The notes under the pieces were generated by a model. That model was given only the letters and a program-made list of their open reading frames with translations, made no database searches and had not been told where the DNA came from. The position numbers and the translations under genes were made by a program. 37,429 nucleotides of DNA from Bacillota bacterium (lineage in GTDB: Bacteria; Bacillota; Clostridia; Acetivibrionales; DSM-1351). The stretch is from the NCBI GenBank assembly GCA_023441625.1, contig JAEZOA010000155.1:1-37429 (forward strand), written 5' to 3'. How positions within the stretch are numbered: position 1 is the stretch's first letter; each line of letters begins with the position of its first letter. Below, in pieces: positions 15,530 to 25,237 of this stretch.

Positions 15530-16841
15530 AATTTTATTGATTCAACCTACACAAATAACCAGAAGCGGTGAAATATGCAGACAGAATCGCCTTTATTTGC
15601 CGAGTCTATCCCATCCGTCGCTTGCGGCGCTTGCGCCAAAGCACTGGAAGGTGCGCATACAATGTGAGGTAATAGAGGAAATTGACTATAATACAGATGC
15701 TGATATTATCGGAATTGGCAGTATGGGGTATGCTGCACTTCATGGGCTGGAAATTGCCCGAGAATTTAAAAAACGAGGCAAAACCGTAATCATGGGAGGA
15801 TACATGGTGTCATTGGCACATGAGTATGCCTCGCAATATGTGGATAGTATAACTATTGGAGATGGAGAAATTTCCTTCCCACAGGTGTTGAAGGATTTTG
15901 AAAATGGCGAGTTAAAGCCAATATACCGAAATCCGGTTGACAACCTTGATAATCTTCCAATTCCACGTTATGACCTTCTGATGGAAAAGCCTATTGGCTC
16001 CATGCTCCCTGTTCAGGCAGGACGTGGCTGCCCGCACAGCTGCTCCTTCTGTTCTATTGCCTGCTTATATCATCAACGGTATATGGTTCGACCTATACCA
16101 GAAATAATACGTGATATTTCAGCTATCCGCGATTTGGGAATGAAAGAGTTTTATATGATAGATGACAATATCATCGGAAATCCGGGCTTTTTTGAGGAAC
16201 TTTGCTTAGCCATAAAACCCTTGAAAATGCGCTGGAGCAGTCAGTGTTCTATTCAAATTGCCAAAAATGAAAAACTGTTAAAGCTGGCAGCTGATGCAGG
16301 GGTATCAATGCTGAGCTTCGGATTGGAAAGCATTACTCAGGAAGGTATTGACCGTCTTGGGAAACCCTGGCTGAGAGTGGAGGAGCATCAAAAACTGATT
16401 GACCTTATAAATAAAGCTGGAATACTTGTCTCCAGCGAAATGATAGCAGGAACCGACAGTGATACGGTAAAGAGTCTGGAGGAAACCGCTGACTTCGTCA
16501 ATAATGCCAGAATAGCAATACCTCGATTTTACATACTGACCCCTATACCTTCTACTCCTCTTTATAACGAGTTTAAGGAGAACAACCGTCTTCTCACAGA
16601 GGACATTGCTGAGTATGATGGAACAAAACCGGTTTATAAGCCGGCCAACATGGAGTCTGAGGAGCTGGAAGAAGCATATTGGAAATTAAGCAATAAGGTT
16701 TTCAGCATTGGCAGCATAATTCGCCGGACATTATTGCATCCAAACTCCCGAAAGCAGCCGTTCCTTTATATTTTTGCATTTTTTGTAAATTTGCATTACC
16801 GCCGATATATAAAGCGCAGAATTCCTCCAAACATTTTTTAA
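15522..16841 (+). CDS. Radical SAM protein with B12-binding-like N-terminal domain (2)
   Basis: 439 residues. The N-terminus (EILLIQPTQ, then ADIIGIGSMGYAA, VIMGGYMVS and ITIGDGEISF) is a B12-binding-like domain. The linker DNLPIPRYDLL is typical of this superfamily. The cluster motif is GRGCPHSCSFC (C170, C174, C177), followed by FYMIDDNIIGN, a SFGLESITQEG strand, and EMIAGTDSDT. The C-terminal 80 residues are basic and aromatic. It has AAGGAGG (15509-15515) and begins before the upstream stop codon, so it is coupled. It is less like the two flanking radical SAM proteins than they are like each other, which suggests a different reaction. The product is unknown. Confidence 0.87.
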   Translation: MPEILLIQPTQITRSGEICRQNRLYLPSLSHPSLAALAPKHWKVRIQCEVIEEIDYNTDADIIGIGSMGYAALHGLEIAREFKKRGKTVIMGGYMVSLAHEYASQYVDSITIGDGEISFPQVLKDFENGELKPIYRNPVDNLDNLPIPRYDLLMEKPIGSMLPVQAGRGCPHSCSFCSIACLYHQRYMVRPIPEIIRDISAIRDLGMKEFYMIDDNIIGNPGFFEELCLAIKPLKMRWSSQCSIQIAKNEKLLKLAADAGVSMLSFGLESITQEGIDRLGKPWLRVEEHQKLIDLINKAGILVSSEMIAGTDSDTVKSLEETADFVNNARIAIPRFYILTPIPSTPLYNEFKENNRLLTEDIAEYDGTKPVYKPANMESEELEEAYWKLSNKVFSIGSIIRRTLLHPNSRKQPFLYIFAFFVNLHYRRYIKRRIPPNIF

Positions 16842-16952
16842 GAAGGCCAGCGCGAAGATGCCATTGGTCATATATTGATGGCTTCGTGCAGCAAAAAGCC
16901 CTTAACGTTTTTTCATTTGTGTATACACTATATGCGTAAATAGGAGGTTATT

Positions 16953-18269
16953 ATGAAGGTACTGTTTGTTCGGCCTAAATATACATCTATTCTTGTAAAT
17001 CTTGAGCCGTTAGGACTTGAGTATTTAGGCGGTATGCTAAATGGAGTTAATATTCCATATGAAATTTTTGATGAGTTCAATATGATGAGCTTATTCTGCT
17101 TTACTAGATTATCTCATAAAATTAAAAGCCAAGCGTTTACGCATATAGGCTTTCATGTTAACGCAAATTCTGTGGATTATTGCCTTAAAACTGCAAAAAG
17201 GCTAAAGAGGAAATTTCCGTACTTGAAAATACTCATGGGTGGACCTCATGTAGAGCTGAATTATAATGATTTTTGTATAGATGAGGTTGATTATGTTTGC
17301 TATGATAATGGCCTTGAATCTCTTGAAAAATGCTACCGAGGGAATTTTAAAATGGAAGTACTCCAAAATGCAAATGGAATTGCCTATAAAGACAGCTCCG
17401 TAAAGTGGGTTTTTCGTGAAAAATCCCCGGCTATTTGCAGATACCATGTTAAACCAGACCGGAGTGAGTTCTATAAAGGGCTTAAAAGGAATTTTATTTT
17501 ATGCAAGGGAAGCTATGCAATTGTAAGAGGGTCATTCTCCTGTCCTTATGATTGCAGCTTTTGCTACTGTACCAGAATGAACAGCGGACAATACGCCGAG
17601 AGGAATTTGGAGGAGCTGCTTCAAGAAATCTCGGAAATACAACATAAAAATATATGGATAATGGATGATGACTTCCTTATAAATACTGAGCGTGTAAGGG
17701 ATTTCTGTAACAAAATGATAGATGCAGCACTTAATAAAAAGCTAATGATTTATGGTAGAGCTGACAGCATTGTGAGAAATAAAGAGCTTATGCCTCTTTT
17801 GTATCAGGCTGGTGTTCGTGATATTATGGTTGGACTGGAAGCTGTCACAGACAAGCTTTTAGAGGATTATAATAAGGAAACCACCCGGAATATAAATAAA
17901 GAAGCTACAGAAATCCTGAGAGAGAATAATATAGTGTGCAATGGATTATTTGTCATAAGCCATGATTCTACCCGACAATATTTTAAAGAACTGATTTATT
18001 TTATACGTAAACAAAAGTTGTTATGGGTGGTCTTTGGTATTTTTACCCCCTACAAGGGAACAGCCGCCTATGAACAGTATAAGGAACTGGTCAAGCATCT
18101 TCCATCTAAAAAGATGGATGGAGCACACGTTACCATTAAACCAGTACATATGGGCTCACTTGAGTTTAAGCTGCGCTTTTATTTGCTTCATTTGCTTTTT
18201 TATCCTAAGCTTTTTATAAGATCATGGATGAAAAGTGCATATGATACAAAGAACAGTGGATGGTTTTAG
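16953..18269 (+). CDS. Radical SAM protein with B12-binding-like N-terminal domain (3)
   Basis: 438 residues. The N-terminal domain (KVLFVRPKY, LEPLGLEYLGGML, ILMGGPHVELN) is B12-binding-like and starts directly at the domain. The cluster motif is SCPYDCSFC (C197, C201, C204), then YCTRMNSGQYAERN, IMDDDFLIN, YGRADSI and MVGLEA. These line up step by step with the first radical SAM protein (FCFCRKITGGKYVERD, VDDDFLFN, YGRADFI, IVGLES), so the two are paralogues. A 111-bp gap without an obvious terminator separates it from the previous gene, and TAGGAGG precedes ATG 16953. It is the last gene of the locus; 18270-18514 has no recognisable gene or strong terminator. Confidence 0.87.
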   Translation: MKVLFVRPKYTSILVNLEPLGLEYLGGMLNGVNIPYEIFDEFNMMSLFCFTRLSHKIKSQAFTHIGFHVNANSVDYCLKTAKRLKRKFPYLKILMGGPHVELNYNDFCIDEVDYVCYDNGLESLEKCYRGNFKMEVLQNANGIAYKDSSVKWVFREKSPAICRYHVKPDRSEFYKGLKRNFILCKGSYAIVRGSFSCPYDCSFCYCTRMNSGQYAERNLEELLQEISEIQHKNIWIMDDDFLINTERVRDFCNKMIDAALNKKLMIYGRADSIVRNKELMPLLYQAGVRDIMVGLEAVTDKLLEDYNKETTRNINKEATEILRENNIVCNGLFVISHDSTRQYFKELIYFIRKQKLLWVVFGIFTPYKGTAAYEQYKELVKHLPSKKMDGAHVTIKPVHMGSLEFKLRFYLLHLLFYPKLFIRSWMKSAYDTKNSGWF

Positions 18270-18514
18270 TTGGATATTTGCTTTGTTTTTTATATATAAT
18301 TGCGGTCTTCGGCGTTTTTTATTTTTGGATTCAAATCGGACTCCAAAAGCGAAATGTAACTCTTAGAGGTTAATATATGTGCACTCCCACAAAGTGGAAG
18401 CCAATATGCCCAAAATACCAATCTTAAAATCTAGAGTATTTTATACCATACATGGAAACAATACACCCTATATTCAAATTATTATTTAAAAAATAAGGAA
18501 TGAGGGTAATTATA

Positions 18515-19978
18515 ATGACAGAAACACTTAAAAACTTACAACCAGTTGAGGTGTTTAAATATTTTGAAAAGCTTTCGCAGATTCCGAGAGGGTCAGGAAA
18601 TGAAAAAGAGGTCAGCGATTATTTGGTATCCTTCGCAGAAGAGCAGCATTTAGAATATGTTCAGGACTCTGCATTAAATGTTGTTATAAGAAAGAAGGCA
18701 ACTCCAGGCTTTGAAAACAGTCCCGCTGTTGTTTTGCAGGGTCATATGGATATGGTATGTGAAAAAAATAAGGATATTGAGCATGACTTTACTAAGGACC
18801 CACTAAAGTTAAGAATAATTGATGACATGATATATGCAACTGACACAACTTTGGGGGCGGATAACGGAATTGCGGTTGCAATGGGATTAGCGATTTTGGC
18901 TTCTAATGAATATCATCATCCAGCAATAGAATTGCTTGTTACCACTTCAGAAGAAACAGGTATGGATGGAGCAATGGCACTGGAACCTAAAAATATAAAA
19001 GGAAGAATACTTATTAACATAGATTCTGAAGAAGAGGGTACACTATTAGTTAGTTGCGCTGGTGGACTTACAGCTAAAACAACAATTCCTGCAGTATGGG
19101 AAGAAATAGATGCAACCCTTGTTCCATATATAGTGAAAATAAGAGGCCTAAAAGGTGGGCACTCTGGAATGGAGATAGATAAAGAAAGGGGAAACTCTAA
19201 TAAATTAATGGGTCGTATACTTATGTCTATTTTACCTGAAATAGATTTTAGACTTAGTTCATTAAACGGTGGATCAAAGCACAATGCTATTCCACGTGAG
19301 ACAGATGCTGTTATTTTGGTAAGAGCTGATGATAAAGCTTTAATTGAGAAAAAAATATGTGAATGTAAAGAAATGTTTACAACTGAATTGAGAACATCAG
19401 ATCCTGATTTAAGAGTGGAATTTGAAACTTTACCTACCATACCCCAAGAAATGCTTTCAAAAGAATCAACTAATAATGTAGTTAACTACTTATACTTACT
19501 GATAAATGGAGTTACTTCCATGAGCATGGATATTAAGGGTTTAGTAGAAAGTTCCTTGAACCTTGGAGTGATTTCGACTTATAAGGATTCGATAGAATTC
19601 ATAAGCTCAATCAGAAGTTCAGTAAGAAGTTTAAAGAATGAATTAACTAATAGACTTATCGTAACCGCTAAACTAAATGGTGGAAGTGTTGTTACAGAGT
19701 CTGATTATCCTGAATGGGCATATAATCCTGATTCAAAAATAAGAACTATTTTCGAAGATGTATATGAAAAAATGTACAGTCAGAAACCTCATATTACTGC
19801 AATACACGCTGGCCTTGAGTGCGGACTGTTTGCTGAAAAATTTGGTCAACTAGATGCAATTTCTTTTGGACCAAATCTATATGATGTTCACACTCCAAAT
19901 GAGCATATGAGTATTTCTTCTGTTCAGAGGATGTGGGAATACTTATTGGAGGTATTAAAGAATATAAAGAGGCAATAA
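18515..19978 (+). CDS. pepD: Aminoacyl-histidine dipeptidase (PepD, M20C family)
   Basis: This zinc-type cytosolic dipeptidase cleaves Xaa-His and other dipeptides (487 aa, close to the usual 480-490). M20 landmarks are visible: LSQIPRGSGNEKEV near the N-terminus; VLQGHMDMVCEKN (metal His/Asp); TTLGADNGIAVAMG (bridging Asp); TTSEETGMDGA (catalytic Glu pair); GLKGGHSGMEID opening the dimerisation domain; and AIHAGLECGLFAEKFG with a final PNLYDVHTPNEHMSI carrying the last metal histidine. ATG 18515 is chosen because GAGGGT lies at the right distance; the in-frame ATG 18500 has a ribosome site abutting it. It precedes an OPT oligopeptide transporter, giving an uptake-plus-hydrolysis pair. Confidence 0.93.
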   Translation: MTETLKNLQPVEVFKYFEKLSQIPRGSGNEKEVSDYLVSFAEEQHLEYVQDSALNVVIRKKATPGFENSPAVVLQGHMDMVCEKNKDIEHDFTKDPLKLRIIDDMIYATDTTLGADNGIAVAMGLAILASNEYHHPAIELLVTTSEETGMDGAMALEPKNIKGRILINIDSEEEGTLLVSCAGGLTAKTTIPAVWEEIDATLVPYIVKIRGLKGGHSGMEIDKERGNSNKLMGRILMSILPEIDFRLSSLNGGSKHNAIPRETDAVILVRADDKALIEKKICECKEMFTTELRTSDPDLRVEFETLPTIPQEMLSKESTNNVVNYLYLLINGVTSMSMDIKGLVESSLNLGVISTYKDSIEFISSIRSSVRSLKNELTNRLIVTAKLNGGSVVTESDYPEWAYNPDSKIRTIFEDVYEKMYSQKPHITAIHAGLECGLFAEKFGQLDAISFGPNLYDVHTPNEHMSISSVQRMWEYLLEVLKNIKRQ

Positions 19979-20155
19979 AATGTCTCACACCTCTCTCTCG
20001 CCTCGTAGAAACGCCGCTAATGAAATAAAATTTTTCTACAGTTGATAAATTTCTATTTGAATTGAGGCGTTATAAAATAAATAATAGTTTAAAAAATAAT
20101 ATGTTAGAAACTATGTAGCAATAAGTAAATAAAAAATTAGATAGAGGTATATTAT

Positions 20156-22075
20156 ATGAGTAATAAGTTATCTAAAGATGCGTATGGTAGCGTAGCTGGG
20201 AAAGACTATGTTCCGTATGTTTCCAGTGGTTCTAAATTCGGTGGGAATGTAGCTGTATTAATAATCGGTGTTGTTTTAGCTGCTTTATTCACGGCATCAA
20301 CTGCCTATTCAGGTATGAAATCAGGACTTACAGTTGCTGCTGGTATACCTGGTTCTATAATAGGCTCAGCATTTATAGCAATATTTGCTAAGCGTAAAGG
20401 AATCCTTGCTAAAAACTTAGTTCAAGGTATGTCAAGCGGTGGAGAATCTGTTGCTAGTGGTGTTATATTCGTTTTACCAGCAGTTCTTTTAATAGGTTCT
20501 AAAATCACTTTCCTAGAAGGTTTTGTTGTTGGAGTAGGAGGAGTTTTATTCGGTGTAGGGATAGCATCTCTTGTTCACAATTACTTAATTGTTGAAGAAC
20601 ACGGTAAATTAACGTATCCCGAGTCAATGGCCATATCTGAAACACTTGTTGCATCAGAAGGTGCTGGAGAATCAATAAAGTTCATGGGTATTGGATTCGG
20701 AATAGGTGGTATAATAACTGTTTTAACTAGTTCATTTTTAAATGTAGTCAACAACGTTATAAGCTATGTAAATGAAACCTTCTACAAGTGGAAATTTGAA
20801 GTTGAAGTTAACCCTCTATTATTAGGTATAGGATTTATAGTTGGGTTAGAGGTTTCTATAGCTATGTTTGCAGGCTCAATATTATCTAACTTCGGTATTA
20901 CGCCTTTAATAGGTTATTTCGCTGAGTTTGGAAAAGAAGGTGCAAAGGTATGGAATGATCCTAGTGTTGCTATTAACAGTATGCAGGTTAAGCACATATC
21001 TGGTAGTTATGTAAAATATATGGGTGCAGGTATGATGCTATCAGGTGGTTTAATCGGGGCTATAAGACTTATGCCTACCATAATAACATCTATAAAAGAA
21101 ACTCTTAATGCTAAGACTTCTAAAGGTGGAGAGGCTACATCTGTTGGAAATTTGATATTAATTGGTGGTATAGTAGTGGGTTTTGTAGGTGGTTTTATGA
21201 TTTCTGGTGGTAATATATTAATGGCAATAGCTGCTTCCATCTTATCGTTAATCCTATCTTTATTATTTGTCATAGTTGCTGGTCGTTTAACTGGTACTAT
21301 AGGAACTTCGAACCTCCCTGTATCGGGTATGACTATAGCTTCTATAGTTATTGTAACATTATTATTCGTTGCAATGGGCTGGAAAAATCCTGAAAATAAC
21401 AGATCTTTACTTTTATTTGGAACATTTATAGTTACTGCTATTGCGATGGCTGGTGGCTATTCCCAATCACAAAAAGTTACTTTCATAATAGGTGGTAGTA
21501 AAAATGAAATGCAGAAATACTTTATTATAGCGGGTATAGTTGGGACAGCAGTAGTTGTTGGTACTATATTATTACTTTCCAACCAACTGGCAATGACAGG
21601 TGATGCTGTTCCATTTGCACTACCTCAAGCTAATTTAATGTCAACATTAACAGCTGGTATAATGTCAGGTAAATTGCCTTGGGGTGTGGTCATTGTGGGT
21701 GCTGTTATGGGAGTTGTTTTATTCTTGTTAAAGCTTCCTGTAATGACAGTGGCTGTAGGCTTTTATTTGCCAATATCTACAACGTCTATAATTTTAATAG
21801 GTGCATTAGTTAGATTATTTATAGAAAAAGCTTGTAAATCTGAAAAAGATAAAGATATTAAAGTTTCTAATGGTATAAGCTTATCCTCTGGACTTGTTGC
21901 CGGAGGGTCTATAATAGGACTTATAGGTATTATACTTCAAGTTACAGGCGTTATAAAGGGAGCTGGTCCAAGTGGATTCATTGCTTCTAATGGAATGGCA
22001 TTTATAATATTAATAGCTCTATTAGTAGCTACTATACTACCTATTCTAAAAGCAAAAGTGAAAAATACTCAATAA
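20156..22075 (+). CDS. OPT family oligopeptide transporter
   Basis: This integral membrane proton-coupled importer belongs to the oligopeptide transporter (OPT) superfamily (639 aa, typical for the bacterial EspB/YgiX-like branch). It has many hydrophobic segments spread along its whole length and the family-type stretches STAYSGMKSGLTVAAGIPGS, NLVQGMSSGGESVASG, LTYPESMAISETLVASEG and LPVMTVAVGFYLPISTTSI. Its 177-bp distance from pepD contains no clear terminator, and an AGAGG ribosome site precedes ATG 20156. Functionally it would import short peptides that PepD hydrolyses. No truncation is seen. Related OPT members carry metal chelates, so the substrate is inferred. Confidence 0.9.
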   Translation: MSNKLSKDAYGSVAGKDYVPYVSSGSKFGGNVAVLIIGVVLAALFTASTAYSGMKSGLTVAAGIPGSIIGSAFIAIFAKRKGILAKNLVQGMSSGGESVASGVIFVLPAVLLIGSKITFLEGFVVGVGGVLFGVGIASLVHNYLIVEEHGKLTYPESMAISETLVASEGAGESIKFMGIGFGIGGIITVLTSSFLNVVNNVISYVNETFYKWKFEVEVNPLLLGIGFIVGLEVSIAMFAGSILSNFGITPLIGYFAEFGKEGAKVWNDPSVAINSMQVKHISGSYVKYMGAGMMLSGGLIGAIRLMPTIITSIKETLNAKTSKGGEATSVGNLILIGGIVVGFVGGFMISGGNILMAIAASILSLILSLLFVIVAGRLTGTIGTSNLPVSGMTIASIVIVTLLFVAMGWKNPENNRSLLLFGTFIVTAIAMAGGYSQSQKVTFIIGGSKNEMQKYFIIAGIVGTAVVVGTILLLSNQLAMTGDAVPFALPQANLMSTLTAGIMSGKLPWGVVIVGAVMGVVLFLLKLPVMTVAVGFYLPISTTSIILIGALVRLFIEKACKSEKDKDIKVSNGISLSSGLVAGGSIIGLIGIILQVTGVIKGAGPSGFIASNGMAFIILIALLVATILPILKAKVKNTQ

Positions 22076-22105
22076 TAAACTTAAATCCAGACTTCCAGAA
22101 ATATA

Positions 22106-22147
22106 AAAATAAAACTCAGGGACTTTTCCCACTGAGTTTTATTTTAC
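22106..22147 (+). terminator. Rho-independent terminator after the OPT transporter
   Basis: A perfect 14-bp stem (22106-22119 with 22132-22145) with a 12-nt loop starts 31 bases after the transporter stop. The A-rich left and T-rich right arms allow function on both strands, so it can also end the convergent miniprotein gene at 22160. Confidence 0.85.
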
Positions 22148-22159
22148 TTGGTATGAAGA

Positions 22160-22267
22160 TTAACAACTTTGATTATCGCGTCCGCAGAAACAACAAACTA
22201 TAATAATAAGAATTATTATTATAAATATCATATTGTTGTCATCAGAACCACCAAAAAATCCACCCAT
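22160..22267 (-). CDS. 35-residue Gly-rich membrane miniprotein (YjcZ-like)
   Basis: On the minus strand, ATG 22267 to TAA 22160 encodes MGGFFGGSDDNN, followed by an uninterrupted isoleucine-rich transmembrane helix and a cysteine-rich end (VCCFCGRDNQSC). A very strong GGGGGGAG ribosome site lies about 10 bases upstream. Glycine/aspartate head, single helix and short polar tail are the layout of the small YjcZ-like sporulation-associated proteins of Firmicutes; the family link is by pattern only. The flanking 22268-22571 (about 300 bp) is very AT-rich and should hold promoters for both this gene and the divergent one at 22572; no clear consensus boxes are assigned. Confidence 0.7.
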   Translation of the reverse strand: MGGFFGGSDDNNMIFIIIILIIIVCCFCGRDNQSC

Positions 22268-22571
22268 ACTATACACTCCCCCCCTAAATAAATAAAATAA
22301 AATTATTGATGTATTTATACGACTACGAATTACTTGGCTAATACCATACTATTCACAATCAATTTATATGTTACAAATATAAAAAAATTTATATCACAAA
22401 ACTATTTAGAATATATTGGTGAATCTATCTATAGGTTTATTCCTGTTAACATAAGCAATGTTGGCTTGCCGACTTGCGTTGTTTGACTATATGGGAAATT
22501 ATTGATATTATTGTGTTATGTTGATACTGAGGATGGAAGGCAAGCTAATATGAAATATTGTGAGGGAAAAA

Positions 22572-23006
22572 ATGAGAAGAATAGCTCAAACTAAGACTTG
22601 GATAATTATTATTGCTTTTCTAATGGGAAGTTTGTTAACTATTGGTGGAGTTATGGTATTTATTCATCCAACAGACCGAGTGGTACAAACATGGAAGCAA
22701 CCAGATGATATAGAGTATGATTCTTTTGGCCCGTATTATCTCTCAGTGGTAGAAGATGACATGGACATTAGCAGGCTCCCTTTTTCAGCAGAGAGAAGAT
22801 ATTACATATATATCGGTCGAGATAGTGGAAAACCAACTCATGGACATGTTATAGAATATTCATTTCACCCAGATTCAAATGATTTATATAATATTGCAGC
22901 ACATATAAGCAAGTCTAAAATAATTTGGGCAACAGATGGTGTAACTTTTGAGGAAGCATCAGGACATAAAATCTTTATCTCTAAAAGTTCTATTGGGGGT
23001 AGATAG
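22572..23006 (+). CDS. Membrane-anchored protein of unknown function
   Basis: 144 residues. Residues 6-32 form an uncleaved-looking signal anchor (TWIIIIAFLMGSLLTIGG). The rest is a soluble extracytoplasmic domain with WKQPDDIEYDSFGPYYLSVV, RYYIYIGRD, GHVIEYSFHPDS and IIWATDGVTFEEASGHKIFI. The IYIGRDSGKPTHGH region recalls small Firmicutes proteins that read out as cell-envelope lipoprotein-like domains, but I do not recognise the family. ATG 22572 is preferred to the in-frame GTG 22560 because GAGGG sits at proper spacing. The gene converges on the GH3 gene, whose stop lies 50 bp away; no hairpin terminator was seen between them. Confidence 0.6.
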   Translation: MRRIAQTKTWIIIIAFLMGSLLTIGGVMVFIHPTDRVVQTWKQPDDIEYDSFGPYYLSVVEDDMDISRLPFSAERRYYIYIGRDSGKPTHGHVIEYSFHPDSNDLYNIAAHISKSKIIWATDGVTFEEASGHKIFISKSSIGGR

Positions 23007-23056
23007 GAAGCTAAAAAGAGTTGACCATCCATTTATAGGGAAATGGGCACTAAATG

Positions 23057-25237
23057 CTACTTCACTAACAAAACCTTTTTTAGCAAACTTCTATCTCTAG
23101 AATCCGGTCCTACCATAATTTCAAATTCGCCAGCTTCGACAACGTATTTTTCATCTGGAGTTACTATAGCCAATTCTGATATTGATAGGTTTATGGAAAC
23201 TGTTTTAGTTTCCCCTGCTTTCAGAAATACCCTTTCAAAACCCTTTAATTCCTTTTCAGGTGTCATTACAGAGCTTACCTTATCGTTAATATAAAGTTGG
23301 ACGATTTCAGTACCGTCGTACCTACCAATATTTTTAACGTCTACACTAACAGTAATATTTTCCTGCTTACTACATTCTTCAGCAGACAGTACAAGGTTTG
23401 AATACTTATATATTGAATAGGATAGGCCGTATCCAAAGGGGTAGAGCGCTTCTTTATCAGGAAGGTCTACATATTTAGGACTGTGCCAACCTGACAGCTG
23501 ATTGTAGTAAATTGGGGTTTGTCCAATATGGTACGGAAAAGAAATAGTAAGCTTTCCGCTAGGATTAAATTCACCATATAAAAGCTCTGCAACAGCTTTA
23601 CCGCCCAATATGCCTGAATTCCAGGTTTCAACTATAGCATCAGCATTTTCGGCAATCCAAGGTAGAGTCAAGGGTTTACCATTTACTAATATAACAATCA
23701 GAGGTTTCCCAAGAGTTTTCAAAGCTTCAAGTAATTTCTGCTGGGAGCCTGATAAATCAAGGTTTGCTCTATCCTTGAATTCTCCATTTAACTCTACACA
23801 ATCACCAACAACTGCTATGATAGCATCGCAGTCGGCAGCAGTGGAAACAGCATCAGAAATTTCTTGATCTTCCTTTAGGATATCGCAGCCTGTGTGGTAT
23901 GCTACCTCTATTCCTCTAGATAAGGATAACTCAGAAATACCCTTAAGCATAGTGTAATATTCAGAATTAATAATAGCATTAGGATTTGGATCAGGATGTG
24001 TAAAAAATGTCCAATCACCTAATTGCGCGTTCAAATTATCAGCGTTTGGTCCAATAACTGCAATTTTTTTAATAGCTTTTCTAAAATTTAATGGTAGTGT
24101 AAAATTTTTATTCTTCAGTAATACAATAGATTCTCTTGTAAGCTCCATATTTACCTGTTGATGCTCCTTACAGGCAATTACGTCCCTACTTACATAGCCG
24201 CTACTTTTTTTTGTATCAAATAGCCCCATCGAAAATTTGATGGATAAGATTCTTTTTACAGCTTCATCTATTAAGAACTCAGGTACTGCACCTGACTTAA
24301 CAAGATTAGTTGTTGCAGCATAAAAGTCATTTGTTACCATAATCATATCATTGCCTGCTACTAAAGTCTTTTTTGAAGCATCACTAATATCAGGAGAAAC
24401 CTTTTGCATGGATACAAGGCTGCCAGTATTATTGTAGTCAGTTACAACAAAGCCTTTAAATCCAAGTTCATCTTTCAATATATCACGTAGAAGTTTTTTG
24501 TTTATTCCCATAGGAGTACCATCGATAGACTGATAGCCTGTCATAAAGGTTGCACAGCCTGCCTCAACTGCTTTTTTAAAAGGAGGAAGAAATACTTCTC
24601 TAATTTTTCTGTAAGTCACTTCAGTATCATAGGCATCTTTTGCCCCTGTGCTTTCTCCATAGGCAAGATAATGCTTGGCACAAGCTAAAATGCTTTCTGG
24701 ATCAGAGAGCTTTTTCCCTTGATAACCTTTTATAATTGCTGCTGCCAATATACCTATTAGGTAGGAATCCTCTCCAAAGGTTTCATTGATACGACCCCAA
24801 CGCAGATCTCTCCCAATACATAGTACTGGAGAAAAAGTCCAATGAAGACCATCAGCTGCCACTTCTCTTGCGGTTACCCTACCAGCGGCTTCAATTAGTT
24901 TTGGATTCCAGCTAGAAGACATGCCAAGCTGAGATGGAAAAATTGTTGCTCCATTCATAAGTCCATGGCCATGTATTGCGTCAATTCCAAAAATTAATGG
25001 AATTCCAAGTCTCGTTGATAATGCCAATTCCTGAAGGTGCTCGGCATTTTTACCCATTACATGAAGAAAGGAACCTACATTTTTTTCACTAACCCAATTC
25101 TCTGCCTCTTCAATTGACATAGTATTATAGGCCATTTGCATCATCTGCCCTACTTTTTCTTCCAAAGTCATTAGTGAGAGTAAATTACTGGTCCGCTCTT
25201 GTGGAGAAAGGGATGAATTTCTATATGTAAATTCCAT
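23057..25237 (-). CDS. bglX: Glycoside hydrolase family 3 beta-glucosidase (BglX-like)
   Basis: This retaining exo-beta-glycosidase releases sugars from oligosaccharide ends (726 aa, normal BglX length). The GH3 N-terminal barrel shows LEEKVGQMMQM, IFGIDAIHGHGL, FSPVLCIGRDLRWGRINETF and AKHYLAYG, and the nucleophile region GFVVTDYNN (D267). The alpha/beta sandwich (about 390-560) includes VIGPNADN and GDWTFFTHPDPNPN; the C-terminal fibronectin-III-like domain (about 640-726) begins near the YPFGYGLSYS motif. No signal peptide is present, so it acts in the cytoplasm, probably on imported cellodextrins or related oligosaccharides. GAGGTGGAACA precedes ATG 25237. It is transcribed away from the phosphate operon. 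Confidence 0.93.
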   Translation of the reverse strand: MEFTYRNSSLSPQERTSNLLSLMTLEEKVGQMMQMAYNTMSIEEAENWVSEKNVGSFLHVMGKNAEHLQELALSTRLGIPLIFGIDAIHGHGLMNGATIFPSQLGMSSSWNPKLIEAAGRVTAREVAADGLHWTFSPVLCIGRDLRWGRINETFGEDSYLIGILAAAIIKGYQGKKLSDPESILACAKHYLAYGESTGAKDAYDTEVTYRKIREVFLPPFKKAVEAGCATFMTGYQSIDGTPMGINKKLLRDILKDELGFKGFVVTDYNNTGSLVSMQKVSPDISDASKKTLVAGNDMIMVTNDFYAATTNLVKSGAVPEFLIDEAVKRILSIKFSMGLFDTKKSSGYVSRDVIACKEHQQVNMELTRESIVLLKNKNFTLPLNFRKAIKKIAVIGPNADNLNAQLGDWTFFTHPDPNPNAIINSEYYTMLKGISELSLSRGIEVAYHTGCDILKEDQEISDAVSTAADCDAIIAVVGDCVELNGEFKDRANLDLSGSQQKLLEALKTLGKPLIVILVNGKPLTLPWIAENADAIVETWNSGILGGKAVAELLYGEFNPSGKLTISFPYHIGQTPIYYNQLSGWHSPKYVDLPDKEALYPFGYGLSYSIYKYSNLVLSAEECSKQENITVSVDVKNIGRYDGTEIVQLYINDKVSSVMTPEKELKGFERVFLKAGETKTVSINLSISELAIVTPDEKYVVEAGEFEIMVGPDSRDRSLLKKVLLVK

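Noticed and set aside
16842..16952. Riboswitch or terminator between the second and third radical SAM genes
   Set aside because: Only weak GC-containing stretches are present; no stable hairpin with a T-run or known aptamer core could be drawn.
18916..19440. 174-codon minus-strand frame inside pepD
   Set aside because: It is antisense to conserved M20 motifs, is low-complexity Ser/Ile-rich, and has no start signals.
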